A stretch of DNA of 64,000 nucleotides, from the NCBI GenBank assembly GCA_963580285.1, contig OY757025.1, positions 115,013,900-115,077,899 on the forward strand. The letters run 5' to 3'. Below are positions 31,031-42,412 of this stretch, piece after piece. Positions within the stretch are counted from its first letter, which is position 1, and each line of letters opens with the position of its first letter. This stretch comes from Lucinisca nassula (Eukaryota; Mollusca; Bivalvia; Lucinida; Lucinidae). The position numbers and the translations under genes are program-made. The notes beneath the pieces are model-generated. The model was given only the letters and a program-made list of their open reading frames with translations. It was not told the origin of the DNA and ran no database searches.

Positions 31031-31686
31031 TAGGAAGCCTAACTAAGAACTCAGATGTGATGAGGTTAGAAGCCCCTCCAGGCCAGTCCAGGGCTTCCAT
31101 ACCAAATATTGCTATATGTTTGACTAGGCAGGACTGCACTAGACACAGACAGTGTCGCACTGGGATCATACTGCTTACTGTCGTGACTCTAAAATGACAT
31201 TTGCACTTTTTTCTTGTTCCTGCTTCAAACATAGTGTTTACTGAAGTAAGTGTTCCTTCAATGTTGACAGAACACGTGAAATCGATAGAAGCCCCCGTCC
31301 CTCATCAAGATTTCTACTGACCGTTCCAAGGCGCTGTATATGAATGTCTTTGCATACGAGTCCTGCCATTTTTGGGCCGATTATTTTTTCAATCGACCCA
31401 AATTTACTAAGGAAATATCTCTATTAGTGCTGGAGTCCGCGTGACTATCACTAATTTGGGAAAACCAGTTATAAATAGTTGTGCTATTTTATCAATGTCA
31501 CATGGCGTAAGAGAGCTATCTATAGAATCTGGACAGGAATTTGGCAAACAATGTATTTCCAGATGACACGCTGCAGAATATGACGTCTGCTCAGCAGGCA
31601 TCTCTAGGTCTACCCTAATTTCTTCAAACTGGTATTTAAGGATAAAACGAAACAGTTTAAGTCTCAGTTCAGGTCCGCGGTTTCAG
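31031..31686. other. Non-genic stretch
   Basis: No gene or clear element. The phrase CCGTTCCAAGGCG at about 31320 also occurs in retroposon-D. Confidence 0.35.
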
Positions 31687-31925
31687 TTTAACTCTTATGA
31701 TACCATGAAAAAAACTGCATCTGACAAATTCGTCTCATCATGCCATGTCGTCTGCCTCATATCCTTGCCAACTTTTCAAACCTATTTATTTGCATGTAGG
31801 CAAACATAGTGGACCCTGAGCAAACTGCTCTTATAGGAGCTGTTTCTATCTGGGTCCACATTGTTTGCAACAATGACCTTCAAAGTATCCAGCAGACAGC
31901 AGAGCTAACGACTTTTTGTGATTAG
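31687..31925. mobile_element. A-type MITE, subfamily A2 (old copy)
   Basis: TTAACTCTTATGATACCATG on the left and the layout AAAAAAACTGCATCTGACAA, CATGTCGTCTGCC, then the palindrome (31798-31868), then TATCCAGCAGACAGCAGAGC follow the 332-569 element. Both arms are diverged. Confidence 0.55.
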
Positions 31926-32174
31926 CATCTGCGTGCCGTTTAAACCCGCCTCCAAACCACAGGAAGGTCATCGGCTCGGCAGATTTCATTTTAGTTTATT
32001 CTTGCTAGCGGTTTGACGAATATTTTTCATGCATCTTACAATTTCGTTCGGGTCAATTGTCTGATTTATTCTGTTTATTGCAAGTTTTTTCTTTGTCTAA
32101 ATACTTTAAACACATAGGGAAGCCATTAATCAGTCGCAGTAATCTTCACTGCTTTTCAGGGGTCTTATGGAAAT

Positions 32175-32390
32175 ACACAGCAGTTAATGCTAGCTCTAAT
32201 CCCGCGGAATAAATTAAATTAGCCACACCCATTACTGACACTCAACCAATCAGATTACTTGATTAATGTATTTATTCAAATTCACAAACAGAATTACAAA
32301 GCAGTGTAGATCCTAATCCGATGACTTCTTCAAAAGCCATCTAATCTGGATCTACAATGTTTGAAAAGGAACAGCAGATAAGGGTTTAGT
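32175..32390. mobile_element. A-type MITE, subfamily A1 (old copy)
   Basis: Carries AACCAATCAGATTACTTGAT and the palindrome GTAGATCCTAATCCGATGAC ... ATCTGGATCTACAATGTTTG. Right end AACAGCAGATAAGGGTTTA matches the A1 TIR with changes. Confidence 0.55.
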
Positions 32391-33150
32391 TTAAAAAATA
32401 TTATAACCTTTCCAGCAAAGATTGTCTTGCATATGAGCTTATATGAGCTTAAGCATTATCAATGAAATATTGTAAATTCAGAAAGATGAATCTGTTGTGC
32501 TAGTCCTTATTAGAATATACATGTAAAGAGAAAGGCCTTGAAAAGTCCAACACCAAGAACGTCAGTTTTAAGACAAAGTTTGTATTGAATACTTTTCTAA
32601 GAATGAGGCGTTTTAACGAGTACCCACATTCTATCTTACAGAGCAGAGTTCTTACCTCCTGCTTTTGTCCACGTAATTATCGCTGACCATGTACAAAGCC
32701 CACGTATCGGTTATTTATTGCAATGCTAGTCTTCTCCATGTGACGTCAGAGCGCTGTGTCGAATGTCAAATCTGGACTGGGCTCGTGTACGGGGCATTGG
32801 CCTATCAATCGACACAAAGAAAATCTAGACTGGGTTCCTGTACGTGGTATTGGCTTACCAATCGCCTTCGGGTAACTAAGTACAGAAGGTTCCCGTCTGT
32901 TATTGTCCAATTGACTGTCGCTGACCATGTACAGCATTCAAGTGCCGGCTGTTATAGCATCGGTAGTCACCTCCCTGTGACGTAAGAGTGAAATCTTGAC
33001 TGAGTTTGTGCATTGGAACATTGGTAAATCAGACGCCACATAACGCGGCATCTGAACAGGTCAACACTGTTTGCTTAAAAATACTGGAATTTAATGGTTA
33101 AACGAAAGCTCAATTCTCAGTTGGACTATTTGTCCAACCTACACTCAAAG
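32391..33150. other. Non-genic stretch with repeat remnants
   Basis: No gene. A one-armed family-b match (AACGAGTACCCACATTCTAT) is at 32615-32635. Direct repeats of TCTGGACTGGGCTCGTGTAC / TCTAGACTGGGTTCCTGTAC occur at about 32770 and 32824. Half of an A palindrome is at 33029-33075. Confidence 0.4.
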
Positions 33151-33154
33151 TTAA

Positions 33155-33359
33155 CCCTTGTTCTGCTGAGCCCGGACATGCCTTTTCTTTGAAACAATGT
33201 AGATCCAGATCAGATGGCTTCTGAAGAAGCCATCTGATCAGGATCTACATTGTTTGTCATTCAGATTGTGAATTTGTTGTAATAATTTGCTACAGGTAAT
33301 CTGATTGGTTGATAATCGGTAGTGAGTGTGGCATATATGAATATTCAGCAGGACAAGGG
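33155..33359. mobile_element. A1 MITE with intact TTAA duplication
   Basis: 205 bp between TTAA at 33151-33154 and TTAA at 33360-33363. TIRs CCCTTGTTCTGCTGA and TCAGCAGGACAAGGG differ at one base. The inner palindrome (about 33192-33257) has arms GTAGATCCAGATCAGATGGC and its reverse complement. Ends CCCT plus a TTAA target are the signature of piggyBac-type MITEs. Confidence 0.85.
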
Positions 33360-33631
33360 TTAATCGACCCACAAGTACTCTCAGTGATTAGAGTAGCTGT
33401 TTTGGTCATTATTGGGACAGACACTGTCCTGTTGGTATTCAACTTGTTATGTTTGCTATGTTAAATGCCGCGCGATGGCAGAAAAAGTCCCCTTGTTTCA
33501 TCAAAGTGTGGATTTTTGCCTATGGGATCACGGAGTCCATTTTAAATATTTTCGTTTATATGAAGGGCTAAAGCACTGATTTGCAAATATCATACAGCTC
33601 TTGAAAAGAGTCACAATAAAACTGTAACGCG

Positions 33632-34024
33632 TAGGGCTGGCTAATCGGAGGTGAAAAGATAATCGATTATCAGTCCTGTCATTGCGATCGATAATCGTTT
33701 AGTAATCGCTAAGGTTTTTGTCATAATTTTACCTGTCTGACTTTTCACTGAGCATGACTCTTACCATATGTTGCACTTTACCATATATGTATATTTGAAC
33801 AGACAGGCCTGGGCAAACAGTGTAGACCCAGATGAGACGCCGCAAAATGCGGCGTCTCATCTGGGTCTGCACTTTTTGCCAATCATCCAGCTATTTTAGG
33901 CATAACTTTGGATAGTAAATTGTACCTATCAAGTAATCGATTAAAAGCAAATCAGAAATGATAATCATTTTTGTTGAATTAATCGATCGATTAATCGATT
34001 ATACGATTAATCGCGTCAGCCTTA
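33632..34024. mobile_element. hAT-type MITE with perfect 8 bp target duplication
   Basis: 393 bp between GTAACGCG at 33624-33631 and GTAACGCG at 34025-34032. Imperfect TIRs are TAGGGCTGGC and GTCAGCCTTA. Subterminal ATAATCGATTAT-type repeats cluster at both ends. A complete A palindrome is nested at 33808-33882. The 8 bp duplication and short TIRs define hAT. No coding sequence. Confidence 0.8.
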
Positions 34025-34729
34025 GTAACGCGTACTTCCTATCTTAAATGTATTCTTTGTTTTCAAAGACAGCCATACGGCTTATAAACTCATTTCACTT
34101 TACTTTGCTTGTTTTAAATGCCATCTGTTGGTGTTTTCAAAGACAACCACACGGCTTATCAACTTATTTCACTTTACTGAAATGCTCTGACCCATCAATA
34201 CCATGGGTCCGAGCTAAACGCCATCTTCTTGCGTAAAACGTCTCCCCGTACTTCATCAAACACTATATTTTATTTCTTTCGGATCATTGTCTCAGTTTTA
34301 GTAGATTCGAAAATCGAGTTGTGCTCAAGCTTACGCTACAGGGCGCAACCGGTGTTTCAAATTCATTACTGCTTTTGAAGACACTCAATAAATCTTAGAA
34401 TCTTATTTTCTACTTGCAAATTACCTCTATTTTTAAGGCCGTCCTTATAGCTATATTTCACAGTGTCGTTAATTGGTCCATTCAGTGTATATTAGTACAA
34501 GTGACAACTGCAGATACAGTAAAGACAGTTTAGCTGCCTTTGGACAGCAAGCTTTCACACAAAGTCTTACCATAAGTGTAATATCTGGTGCACTTATCAG
34601 GTGCATTATGTCCCTTTTGCAAGCATATGCCCTTAACATCTGTCACTTGAAACAAGAAATATCTTTAAAAAAGATATGCGGCGTAGATTTAATTGGAAGG
34701 TTGTTTAGAAACCAGTGCTTCAGCTGAAG
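34025..34729. other. Non-genic stretch with a partial duplication
   Basis: Two copies of CATACGGCTTAT/CACACGGCTTAT ... TTTCACTTTACT, 75 bp apart, at about 34073 and 34149. Bases 34210-34330 weakly resemble the middle of retrozyme unit H (AAAACGTCTCCCCGTACTTC, TTCGGATCATTG) without a ribozyme. No gene. Confidence 0.4.
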
Positions 34730-35803
34730 TGCACGACCCGCCGGATGCTTTTAGCTTTATGAGTGTTACCATATATGGGTATGGTGGCCATTTTGGTCAT
34801 GTGACCTGGACCTAAAACGGTTCCCCCAATAAATGCGCCTTATCGTAAGGAGCAAAAATATATCTTATACTTTAGTACTGTTTTCTGAATCGTTTGCAGG
34901 AAAAAATGAATTCCCACTTTTCCAATACAAAAGCATATGTGTCAAAGTTTGACCTAGGCACAAAGAAGGTCAATGTCAACCCAGGGTCACCATTTTAGCA
35001 ATTTATGATGGGCCTACGTCCCAGATGCTATTTATCAAGTTTCGTGGAAATCTGCCCAGTGGTTCTGGAGAAGACTATTTTGAAGGGTTTTTACTAAATA
35101 TGGCTTGGCGGCCATTTTGGTCATGTGACCTGGACCCCATGAGCAAATTTTGGTTTCCCCCATCCCATAGAGGCTCCATATGAAATTTGACCTTAATCGG
35201 CCCAACGGTTTCTGAGGAGAAGCAGTTCGAGAATTTTCACATTTTTCGCCTCGGCGAGGCTATACTAAATGGAATGTCATATTTCGCAAGTTCATTGGTT
35301 AGATCTCATTGATATCTATCAGTATGCCAAAAATTGTTTAAATATTCCAAGCGGTTAAGTCACTATCACCAATTTTCACAAACGGGTTACGGACGGACAG
35401 ACAGACAGACCGTATATGGCTTGGTGGCCATTTTGGTCATGTGACCTGGACCCCATGAGCAAATTTTGGTTTCCCCCATCCCATAGAGCCCCCATATGAA
35501 ATTTGACTTCAATTGGCCCAACGGTTTCCGAGGAGAAGCAGTTCGAAATTTTTTACATTTTTCGCCTCGGCGAGGCTATACTAAATGGGATGTAATATTT
35601 CTCAAGTTCATTGGTTAGATCTCATTGATATCTATCAGTATGCCAAAAATTGTTTAAATATTCCAAGCGGTTAAGTCACTATCAACAATTTTCACAAACG
35701 GGTTACGGACGGACAGACAGACTGACAGAATGACACGGTGATTTTAGGGCACTCTTAGAAAATCAACCGACTTCAGTCGGTCGCTTTTTCTGCGGGTCGT
35801 GCA
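34730..35803. mobile_element. TIR element with 316 bp tandem duplication
   Basis: Perfect 12 bp TIRs TGCACGACCCGC (34730-34741) and GCGGGTCGTGCA (35792-35803). Inside, two units of 316 bp (starting at 35111 and 35427, GCCATTTTGGTCATGTGACC) are nearly identical, each ending in GGACGGACAGACAGAC. The internal text (TATATGGGTATGGTGGCC, GTGACCTGGACC) also occurs in element G. Non-coding; no target duplication was identified. Confidence 0.65.
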
Positions 35804-36357
35804 ATATGAGCTACAATAGTGACAGCAACAATTGTCTAGCTATGAAATGGTTTACTGTATTCAAACAATTCAGATGTCACGCGAGGAAAAATAGCTTTGC
35901 AGAGGGCGGTGTCCCGCCTGTTTGAGCTAAGGTCAATGTAAAAGGTCAAGGTTAAAAACATGACCTCATTTCAAGAGCATATGATCTCAAGTATATGCAC
36001 AACAAATAAGAAAACGTTATCATTCACTGTTTTTGAAAACAAATTCTAGGGTTAACATTTAGGGTTGTCGCTATGGTGAACGTAAACGCATAGACGGACG
36101 AACAAACGGACGAGCATACAAACGGACGGAAACTTGATCTTATGTGCACCTAACTAAAACTCAAATTACACTTTTTCCTTTTCAGAAATTATATAACATT
36201 AATGATATTCGAAAATGTCCATTTTGTGTTAAAATGGAGGAGATAAAGTATGCTGAAGACAAATGATACACTGCAACTTTTATTTAGCATATATTGTAAA
36301 TTAAACATCTGTCAATTTGTAATGTGATTATTACATGTTTTTGTCATGCTATATCTC
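35804..36357. other. Non-genic stretch
   Basis: No gene. A GGACGGACGAACAAACGGAC-type patch lies at 36090-36130. The sequence AAGGTCAATGTAAAAGGTCA resembles the calcium-like 'aaggtcaaggtca' repeats without forming an array. Confidence 0.35.
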
Positions 36358-36565
36358 TTTATTGGTTTCATTGGGCAACAGGGCTTGAGGTGTCTTTCAT
36401 CTCAATGTCGGGTAAAAGTCCCACAAACTTGGAAGCAACGTCTCCAAAATGACCTACACGGTGTTGATGGGGACGTTATACCTCAAATCAAACAAACAAT
36501 TCCTTTCGCAGAAAATTCTTCCTTTCGCGAAAGGAACCTTCCTTTCGCGTAATGGTTCCTTTCGC
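36358..36565 (+). mobile_element. SINE-B 3' half and CTTTCGCGAAAGG cluster
   Basis: 36358-36500 is the SINE-B 3' half with its (AAAC)n tail. Directly after the tail, 36500-36560 has TTCCTTTCGCAGAAAATTC, CTTCCTTTCGCGAAAGGAAC and TTCCTTTCGCGTAATGG, a TCGCGA-centred palindrome family that recurs at 43.5 and 48.4-49.1 kb. Confidence 0.65.
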
Positions 36566-36941
36566 TATATAGACCAACCACGTGAAATTAGGTAAAAATA
36601 GCTATTCACCGCAGCAGTTACAGAATTCACTAGAATCCCAATTATGGTCATCAAAGGACAAGACGGTGAGCAAGCCGAAACTGTATATATTTTTCATTCA
36701 TGTCTCACATAAAAAATGAAACATCTCCTAGGTTAAAACTTCGGTAAACTGTCGTATTTTTTAGTAGATTTATTTATGCAAATCATTGACCAATGAAATG
36801 GTCATCTCCTTGGACATGTGGTTTTATTGACCAATGGAGTAACGAAAAATGTAGGACAAAAGCAAAACCATAACGGCTACGCCGTAAAAATTAGCTCGAT
36901 AAAGTTATACATAAATTGGGTATCTGGTGGCTAAATGTGTA

Positions 36942-38363
36942 CTCAGATTCAATGAAAACGCACCACTTTTAGAATTTTGATTCCTATAGTTTATGGTAAA
37001 ATGGTTGCCTTTTTCAACTGATAAATACGGTGTTGTAAAGTTGTCACCGACGCAGGAGTCTTCAAACACGAATACTGCATGATTTTCATGATGTGCGTGT
37101 GCATGTGCGCGTGCAAAATGCAAAATTGCAAAATTTTCTCAATCACGATATTTTTGGCACTTTCTTTACTGTCATTATAAGGTCCGGATTCTTTACGTTA
37201 AAAGGCAGCAAAACATTTCATAAGGACAAGCCAATGGGACGTCTAAGTGACGTCGATCATCATCGTGCCCTCGGTATGGTTGAAGGTCGGCTTTCATACC
37301 GCCAAGTTGCAGACCGTAAAAGTTGTTCGCACTCTACGATTGCTCGATTGGTTGAAAGGCACAACGCTACGGGTCTGTGGACGATAGACAACGCCCTGGA
37401 CTTAAACGTGTTACTACACGTCAGCATGACCGGTACATTGTTTTGAGTCATTTACGCGACCGATTAAGGGTGTCTGTGGAAACTGCCTAGGAGATAGTTG
37501 GAACAAATAACTTACGCGTAAGTGCCTTAACTGTACGGCGACGTCTCTAGCCAAAAGACGTAAAGGGTGAATGTTCTGATGGCGGGACGTCGAATCAGAC
37601 GCTTTAATTGGTGCCGACAGCGTATCCGATGAACACAACATCGTTGGCATGGTGTACTGTTGACTGACGAGTCCCGTTTTTGTGTTTAAATGTTGGTAGG
37701 CGGCGTAAAGTATGGCAGCGGCGTGGGGAGCGATTTCAAGACTATAGTGTTAAACAGATGACACGTTGGGGTGGTGGTAACGTAATGGTGTGGGAAATGA
37801 TTACATGGCGCCACAAAACCCAACCCATCGTTGTTGATGGCAATTTGAAGGCACGTCAGTACAGCGATTAAATCTTAGAGCCTGAGATGGCACCGTTTTA
37901 CGCAATAATGGTAACGTAACGCTTTTCCAACAGGATAATACACGTGCTCAACCTGCGATACTAACCATGGACTTTTTGAATCAAAATGGTGTGCAAGTTT
38001 TCTTCCTTGGCCTGCATTTTCGCCAGTTTAAAACCCAATTGAGCACCTTTGTGACCAACTCGGAAAACGTGTGTACAGCCGACGTCATCCGCCAATCAAC
38101 CGTCAGCAGCTTGCCATGGCGCTACAGGCAGAATGGGACAACATCACACAAGACCAGACACAGCGTTTAATTTGAATCATGAGGCGTCGATGCCAAGCAA
38201 CACTTGAAGCAAATGGTGGACCTACCCGGTCTAAGGATATATGATCAGTGAGTCTGTGGATAAGTTAGTAATAATCTATTAAACGTGATCAAATGCTGGA
38301 AATATTGTGAATCAATTAAAATTTGAGGTAAAGTACTAGTGGTGCGTTTTTATTGAATCTGAG
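36942..38363 (+). mobile_element. Tc1/mariner transposon (dead)
   Basis: 1422 bp flanked by TA (36940-36941 and 38364-38365). TIRs CTCAGATTCAATGAAAACGC (left) and, reverse-complemented, CTCAGATTCAATAAAAACGC (right) extend about 27 bp. It encloses a broken DD34E-type transposase. Confidence 0.85.
37234..38215 (+). pseudogene. Tc1-like transposase (multiple stops and frameshifts)
   Basis: Cut-and-paste transposase relic. From the ATG at 37234, MGRLSDVDHHRALGMVEGRL and YRQVADRKSCSHSTIARLVE form the N-terminal helix-turn-helix. Later pieces, in other frames, are LLTDESRFCV (catalytic Asp region, about 37658), WGGGNVMVWEMITW (about 37768) and SPV-NPIEHLCDQLGKRV (about 38026-38068), the region after the second Asp up to the Glu, and a tail with MRRRCQATLEANGG (about 38180). 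At least six interruptions make it non-functional. Transposase size would be about 330 residues. Confidence 0.8.
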
Positions 38364-38512
38364 TATATTTATATAGCAGAATCAGTCTACTACTTATCTT
38401 CTTGCTTCGGGACTTCAGTTTAATTTCTACTGAACAAGAACTTTTGATTGGAATCAACTTCCAACCTTCTTGTCTCTAGTGAAGGTGCAGAGGACAGAGG
38501 ATTCTGTTTCTA

Positions 38513-38637
<125 letters not shown>

Positions 38638-38724
38638 TCAAAACTGCATCACCCCCTCGCGGGGATTACGTGCAGGTGCGCGTCAGTGCGATGTTAGTAG
38701 AAGCAGTTTAAAATTAAAAAGTTT

Positions 38725-40425
38725 TCATAAGAAATGTTAGTGAAGGTGGAATAAAGATGATAGGGTTAAAATGTTAATAGTCAGAAACAAGCTGACAGTG
38801 AAAGCTAAAAGATAAAAACTGCGCTGGCATTTATGGCATCGGCTGGCTAACCATGCATACTGCCCTTTTGAAAGAATTGAAAGTGGGCAGTAATGCGACA
38901 TTGGATGGCAGCCGGTTCCATTGCACGATTGCGAGGGGGTAGAACGAATACTTGTAATAATCAACTCTGGTGTGGATTTGTCGATAAACCAGTGGGTGAG
39001 AGTTTTTATGGGAAATCCTGGTCGGGTGCACAACATACGGCGGTAGGTCTATAGCTACAAGTCCGTGGACATTTTTGTAGAACAAGCAGAGCCGAGAATC
39101 ATTTCTTCTCTGTTCCAGAGTACGCCAGCCAAGGTGGTCTAACATGTCTGTAACACTCGCCTGACTGTAGTAGTTGTCAAGTGTCCACCTAGCTGCACTA
39201 CGTTGGATCATCTCGATTTTATAGATGTTGTTTTGGGTGTAAGGGCTCCAGACAGAGGAGGAGTACTCTACTAGGGGGCGTACCAGTGCCTTGTATGCCA
39301 TTTCACGGATGGCTGGGGACTTTGTCCTGATGTTTCGCTTAATGAACCCTAATGATCGGCTAGCTGTTGTGCATGTCTTTTGGATGTGGCTGCTGAAAGA
39401 TAGGTTGCTGCTGATTTCAACGCCCTGATACCTGGAGCCTTCAACCGATTCAAGAATCTGACCATGCAGCAGGTATTCACTCGGGACTGGAATTCGTGCT
39501 CGTGTCACGTGTATGACAACACACTTACTTGGATTGAACTCCATGCCCCATTGCAGTCCACTCATGAAGACAGTCAAGATCCTTCTGCAGTACTTGAGCA
39601 TCCTGTAGGCTGGAGACTGCCAGGTAGATGGCCGTATCATCAGCAAACAACCGTACCTTAGATCTAGTCCTGACCGGTAGGTCGTTGATATAAATCAAGA
39701 AAAGTATTGGGCCCAGGACGGAACCCTGAGGGACCCAAGATGTCACAGGCACCGTTTCCGACTGTTCGTTTTCGAGAACAACAGTTTGTGTTCGGTCGGA
39801 AAGGAATGCCTGTATCCACTTCAAGCTGAGACCTCTGATTCCGTATTTGTGCAGCTTTGGTAGGTGTTTTTGGTGACTGATCTTGTCAAATGCCTTTGAA
39901 AAGTCAAGCAAGACAAGGTCAGTTTGGCTACCTACTATGGAGTTTCTCATTAGAACTTCCTATGAGAGTCACAAGTTGGGTCTCACATGACCGCTTGGTG
40001 CGAAAACCGTGTTGTAAGTCGTACAACAGGTTGTGCTGGTCCATGTGAGAAACCACATTGGTTGTGACAATGTGCTCCAGCACCTTGCACAAGATACTAG
40101 TCAGAGAGATGGGCCTATAGTTGGAAGCAAGGCTAGTGTCTCCCTTCTTGAAAAGAGGACAAACATAGGCAGTAGTCCAGTCTTTGGGCACTCTTCCTGT
40201 ATCAAGGGACTTCTGGAAGATTACCTGTAATATATGCGCTATTACGTCACGAAGTCTTTGAAGAACCAGGGGTTTCAGTTGGTCAGGTCCTGCAGCCTTG
40301 TGGGGGTTCAAATCCTTTAACAGTTTCAATAGGCCATTGAGGGAGACTGTGATATTTGACATGGGCGGAACAGAATTGAGGGTCTCTTTTGGTAATTGGG
40401 ATGGATGAAGCTTGCCATCAGCCAC
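38725..40425 (-). pseudogene. CR1/L2-like LINE, RT and C-terminal part
   Basis: Minus-strand LINE in three near-contiguous frames. 40425-39928 has the fingers and palm start: KLLKDLNPHKAAGPDQLKPL, ASNYRPISLTSILCKVLEHI and FRTKRSCETQLVTLI. 39950-39525 has VLLDFSKAFDKISHQKHLPK, WVPQGSVLGPILFLIYINDL and the catalytic LFADDTAIYL, with both Asp intact; G of the usual SGVPQG is W. 39646-38831 has the thumb and C-terminal domain (FNPSKCVVIHVTR, RYQGVEISSNLSF, VRPLVEYSSSVWSPYT) and ends FNSFKRAVCMV. Frame changes near 39640 and 39940 make it inactive, but preservation is good. The type differs from the RNase H-bearing LINE at 24.5-28.5 kb. Confidence 0.85.
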
Positions 40426-40480
40426 ACAATGCTATACAGCCATGAGTAATAGTTGGCGTAGAGTAAGCGGGGTTTAGGGT

Positions 40481-40917
40481 GTAAAGTAGAAGTAAAACAA
40501 AGATCAGGAATCGATACAATTAACTTACTCCACCAAACAAAGACACCAAAGGGAAGAAACACAAACATTAAGCGACCAAACCATAATGGAAACCTAAACA
40601 AAGGAAGACCATAAGGACAGTTACTTTCCCACAAAATGGCCATATGGCCATCCAAAATAAAAAGACACAAGTGATACACACAGCAAGTAACAAACAACAA
40701 CATAAATAAACCGCCACAGAAGAACCGCCTTGGAACGGTCAGTGGAAAGATTTCCACTGGGGGGGGGGGGCTTAAATCGATTTTACGTGGCCACAATCCT
40801 CGCCCTTACTTCCGTCGCGATTTAGACAAATAATTTGTTCAGTCCGCATGAAGGCTTCCTAACTCATCAGTGCAACATCTCCGTGAACACAAAAAATCAA
40901 AGAACCACAGAGGTGAA
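40481..40917 (-). mobile_element. Retroposon-D, 437 bp, inside a LINE
   Basis: Starts at the constant edge AAGTAGAAGTAAAACAAAGA and ends near 40917, 105 bp short of the 543 bp copy. It sits between the RT and endonuclease parts of the minus-strand LINE, so it landed after that LINE. A G run of 10 is in the 'ccactgggg' hairpin. Confidence 0.7.
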
Positions 40918-41935
40918 ACAAAGACCGACTGAAATTGCTGGTTTAGAACGTTGGTTTTGTCGGTGGTGTTTGTATGTAATTGGCCATTGTGCTTCAGAGG
41001 TGCTGAGCCCTTTGAGTCCTGTTTGGAGTTTTTCAAGAGCGAGTACAACTTCTTTGTAGCAAAGGTGTTTTTGTGTGGGTCAGTGTCATTTTGAGGATGT
41101 GCACTTGAATCAGTGGGGTCTGTAGGATATACCTGTTGTGGGCCTCCTTAAGTTTCTTGTTGACTTCATGTTTAGATTCAAGGTGAGCTTGCCTGTCAGT
41201 GCGGCGTCTGTACTTTTTTACTTGTCATACAAACTGTCCCGTCTACGCATAGTCCTCTTGATGTCTTGAGTGATCCAGGGCAGTGACGATTTTGTGCTGA
41301 TTGATCTTTGGGGAACAAACTGTTCTATTCCGCTTGGTAGGGCCCTTTTGAAATCCTCCAATAGAGAGTTAATAGATCTGTTCTCACAATTGGAAGACAG
41401 AAAGGACTTCTGAAATGTCAGCATATGATTTTACAGACCCTCCCAGTCAGCCTTTTTATACAAGTGCATGAGTCTTGGTTTCTGTCTTGAGATTTGAGGT
41501 TTTATGAAAACCTCAGACAGAACAGCGTCATGGTCAGCAATGCCGGGTCTCACATCAACAGACTTGACCAAAGTTGGATTGTCAATAAGGAACAAATCCA
41601 GTATGCTTTCATTTCTCGTTGGGTGGGTCACAGTTTGGGTCAGGTTGAACTCATCGAGCATGTCCGTGAAGTCCTCATACAGGTTGGTGTATTCACAGTC
41701 GGGTGAGATAACAGGAATATAGTCATTCCATGTAAATTTGGGGTAGTTGAAGAAGTCCCCCAGAACCCAGACGTGGCCTTTGACGGGGAGTACCAGTTCA
41801 AGGGATTTCTAAAGCTTTTCAAAGCTGCGTGAGTCAGACTCACTTGGCTTATAATAAGCTGCTACATGGAGAGAGACAGACCCTGTGAGCTGCAATTTGA
41901 CCCCTAAAATTTCGCAATCCGTTTCCCATTCTTGG
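40918..41935 (-). pseudogene. CR1/L2-like LINE, endonuclease and linker part
   Basis: Upstream half of the LINE whose RT is at 38725-40425. Pieces in order on the minus strand: HVAAYYKPSESDSRSFEKL (about 41875-41815); an endonuclease strand VWVLGDFFNYPKFTWNDYIP, where the usual GDFN is GDFF; TNLYEDFTDMLDEFNLTQTV, THPTRNESILDLFLIDNP and VRPGIADHDAVLSEVF (41700-41490), which is the APE catalytic SDH-like region (ADHDAV); then SSLPWITQDIKRTMRRRDSL (about 41280-41220); and DKTNVLNQQFQSVF next to the insertion. A stop after FEKL and frame changes make it dead. Confidence 0.8.
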
Positions 41936-42149
41936 ACCCTGCTAGCAATTTAGAGGGTTTTTTTTACCAAAATAAAACCACGTTAGTGCAGAAATTTAGC
42001 CCAGTAATATTTCATATCCCGGTGCAATGTTGTAATTTGGAGTCGTCACCAGAACAAATAAGATCCAGGTCAAACAGAACTATACAGGTCCAGATAAGGC
42101 TGCTTCTAAATGTTCACAATTTTGTGATATGCAAAATTCTCCAAAGACT
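41936..42149. other. Short non-genic gap
   Basis: Nothing recognisable apart from a weak one-sided match to the A palindrome near 42055-42105 (AGATCCAGGTCAAACAG ... CAGATAAGGCTGCTTCT). Confidence 0.3.
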
Positions 42150-42275
42150 GTGCACTGTTCTGGTTAACCGCTTATGTATAAGCCTGCACAGGAATAGTGG
42201 TAGGTAAACCGACCGGCTCGATATGACCTATATAGTATTGACTTTACCATAAAAATTCAAAAACAGACAAAACGA
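42150..42275 (+). mobile_element. SINE-t 3' half
   Basis: TTAACCGCTTATGTATAAGC, CTGCACAGGAATAGTGGTAG and GACCGGCTCGATATGACCTA follow the 7310-7436 part of SINE-t. The tRNA head is missing, as in 5'-truncated insertion. Confidence 0.65.
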
Positions 42276-42412
42276 AACTCGAGGTCGCAAATGGGGTGTT
42301 TTAGAATCAAAATTAATAATGACATGTAATTCAATGCATGTCGTGCACTTGACCCAAAAACTTTATCATTGTACATACTTTTCTTGCAACTACATATCAT
42401 ACTTCTTGTAAC

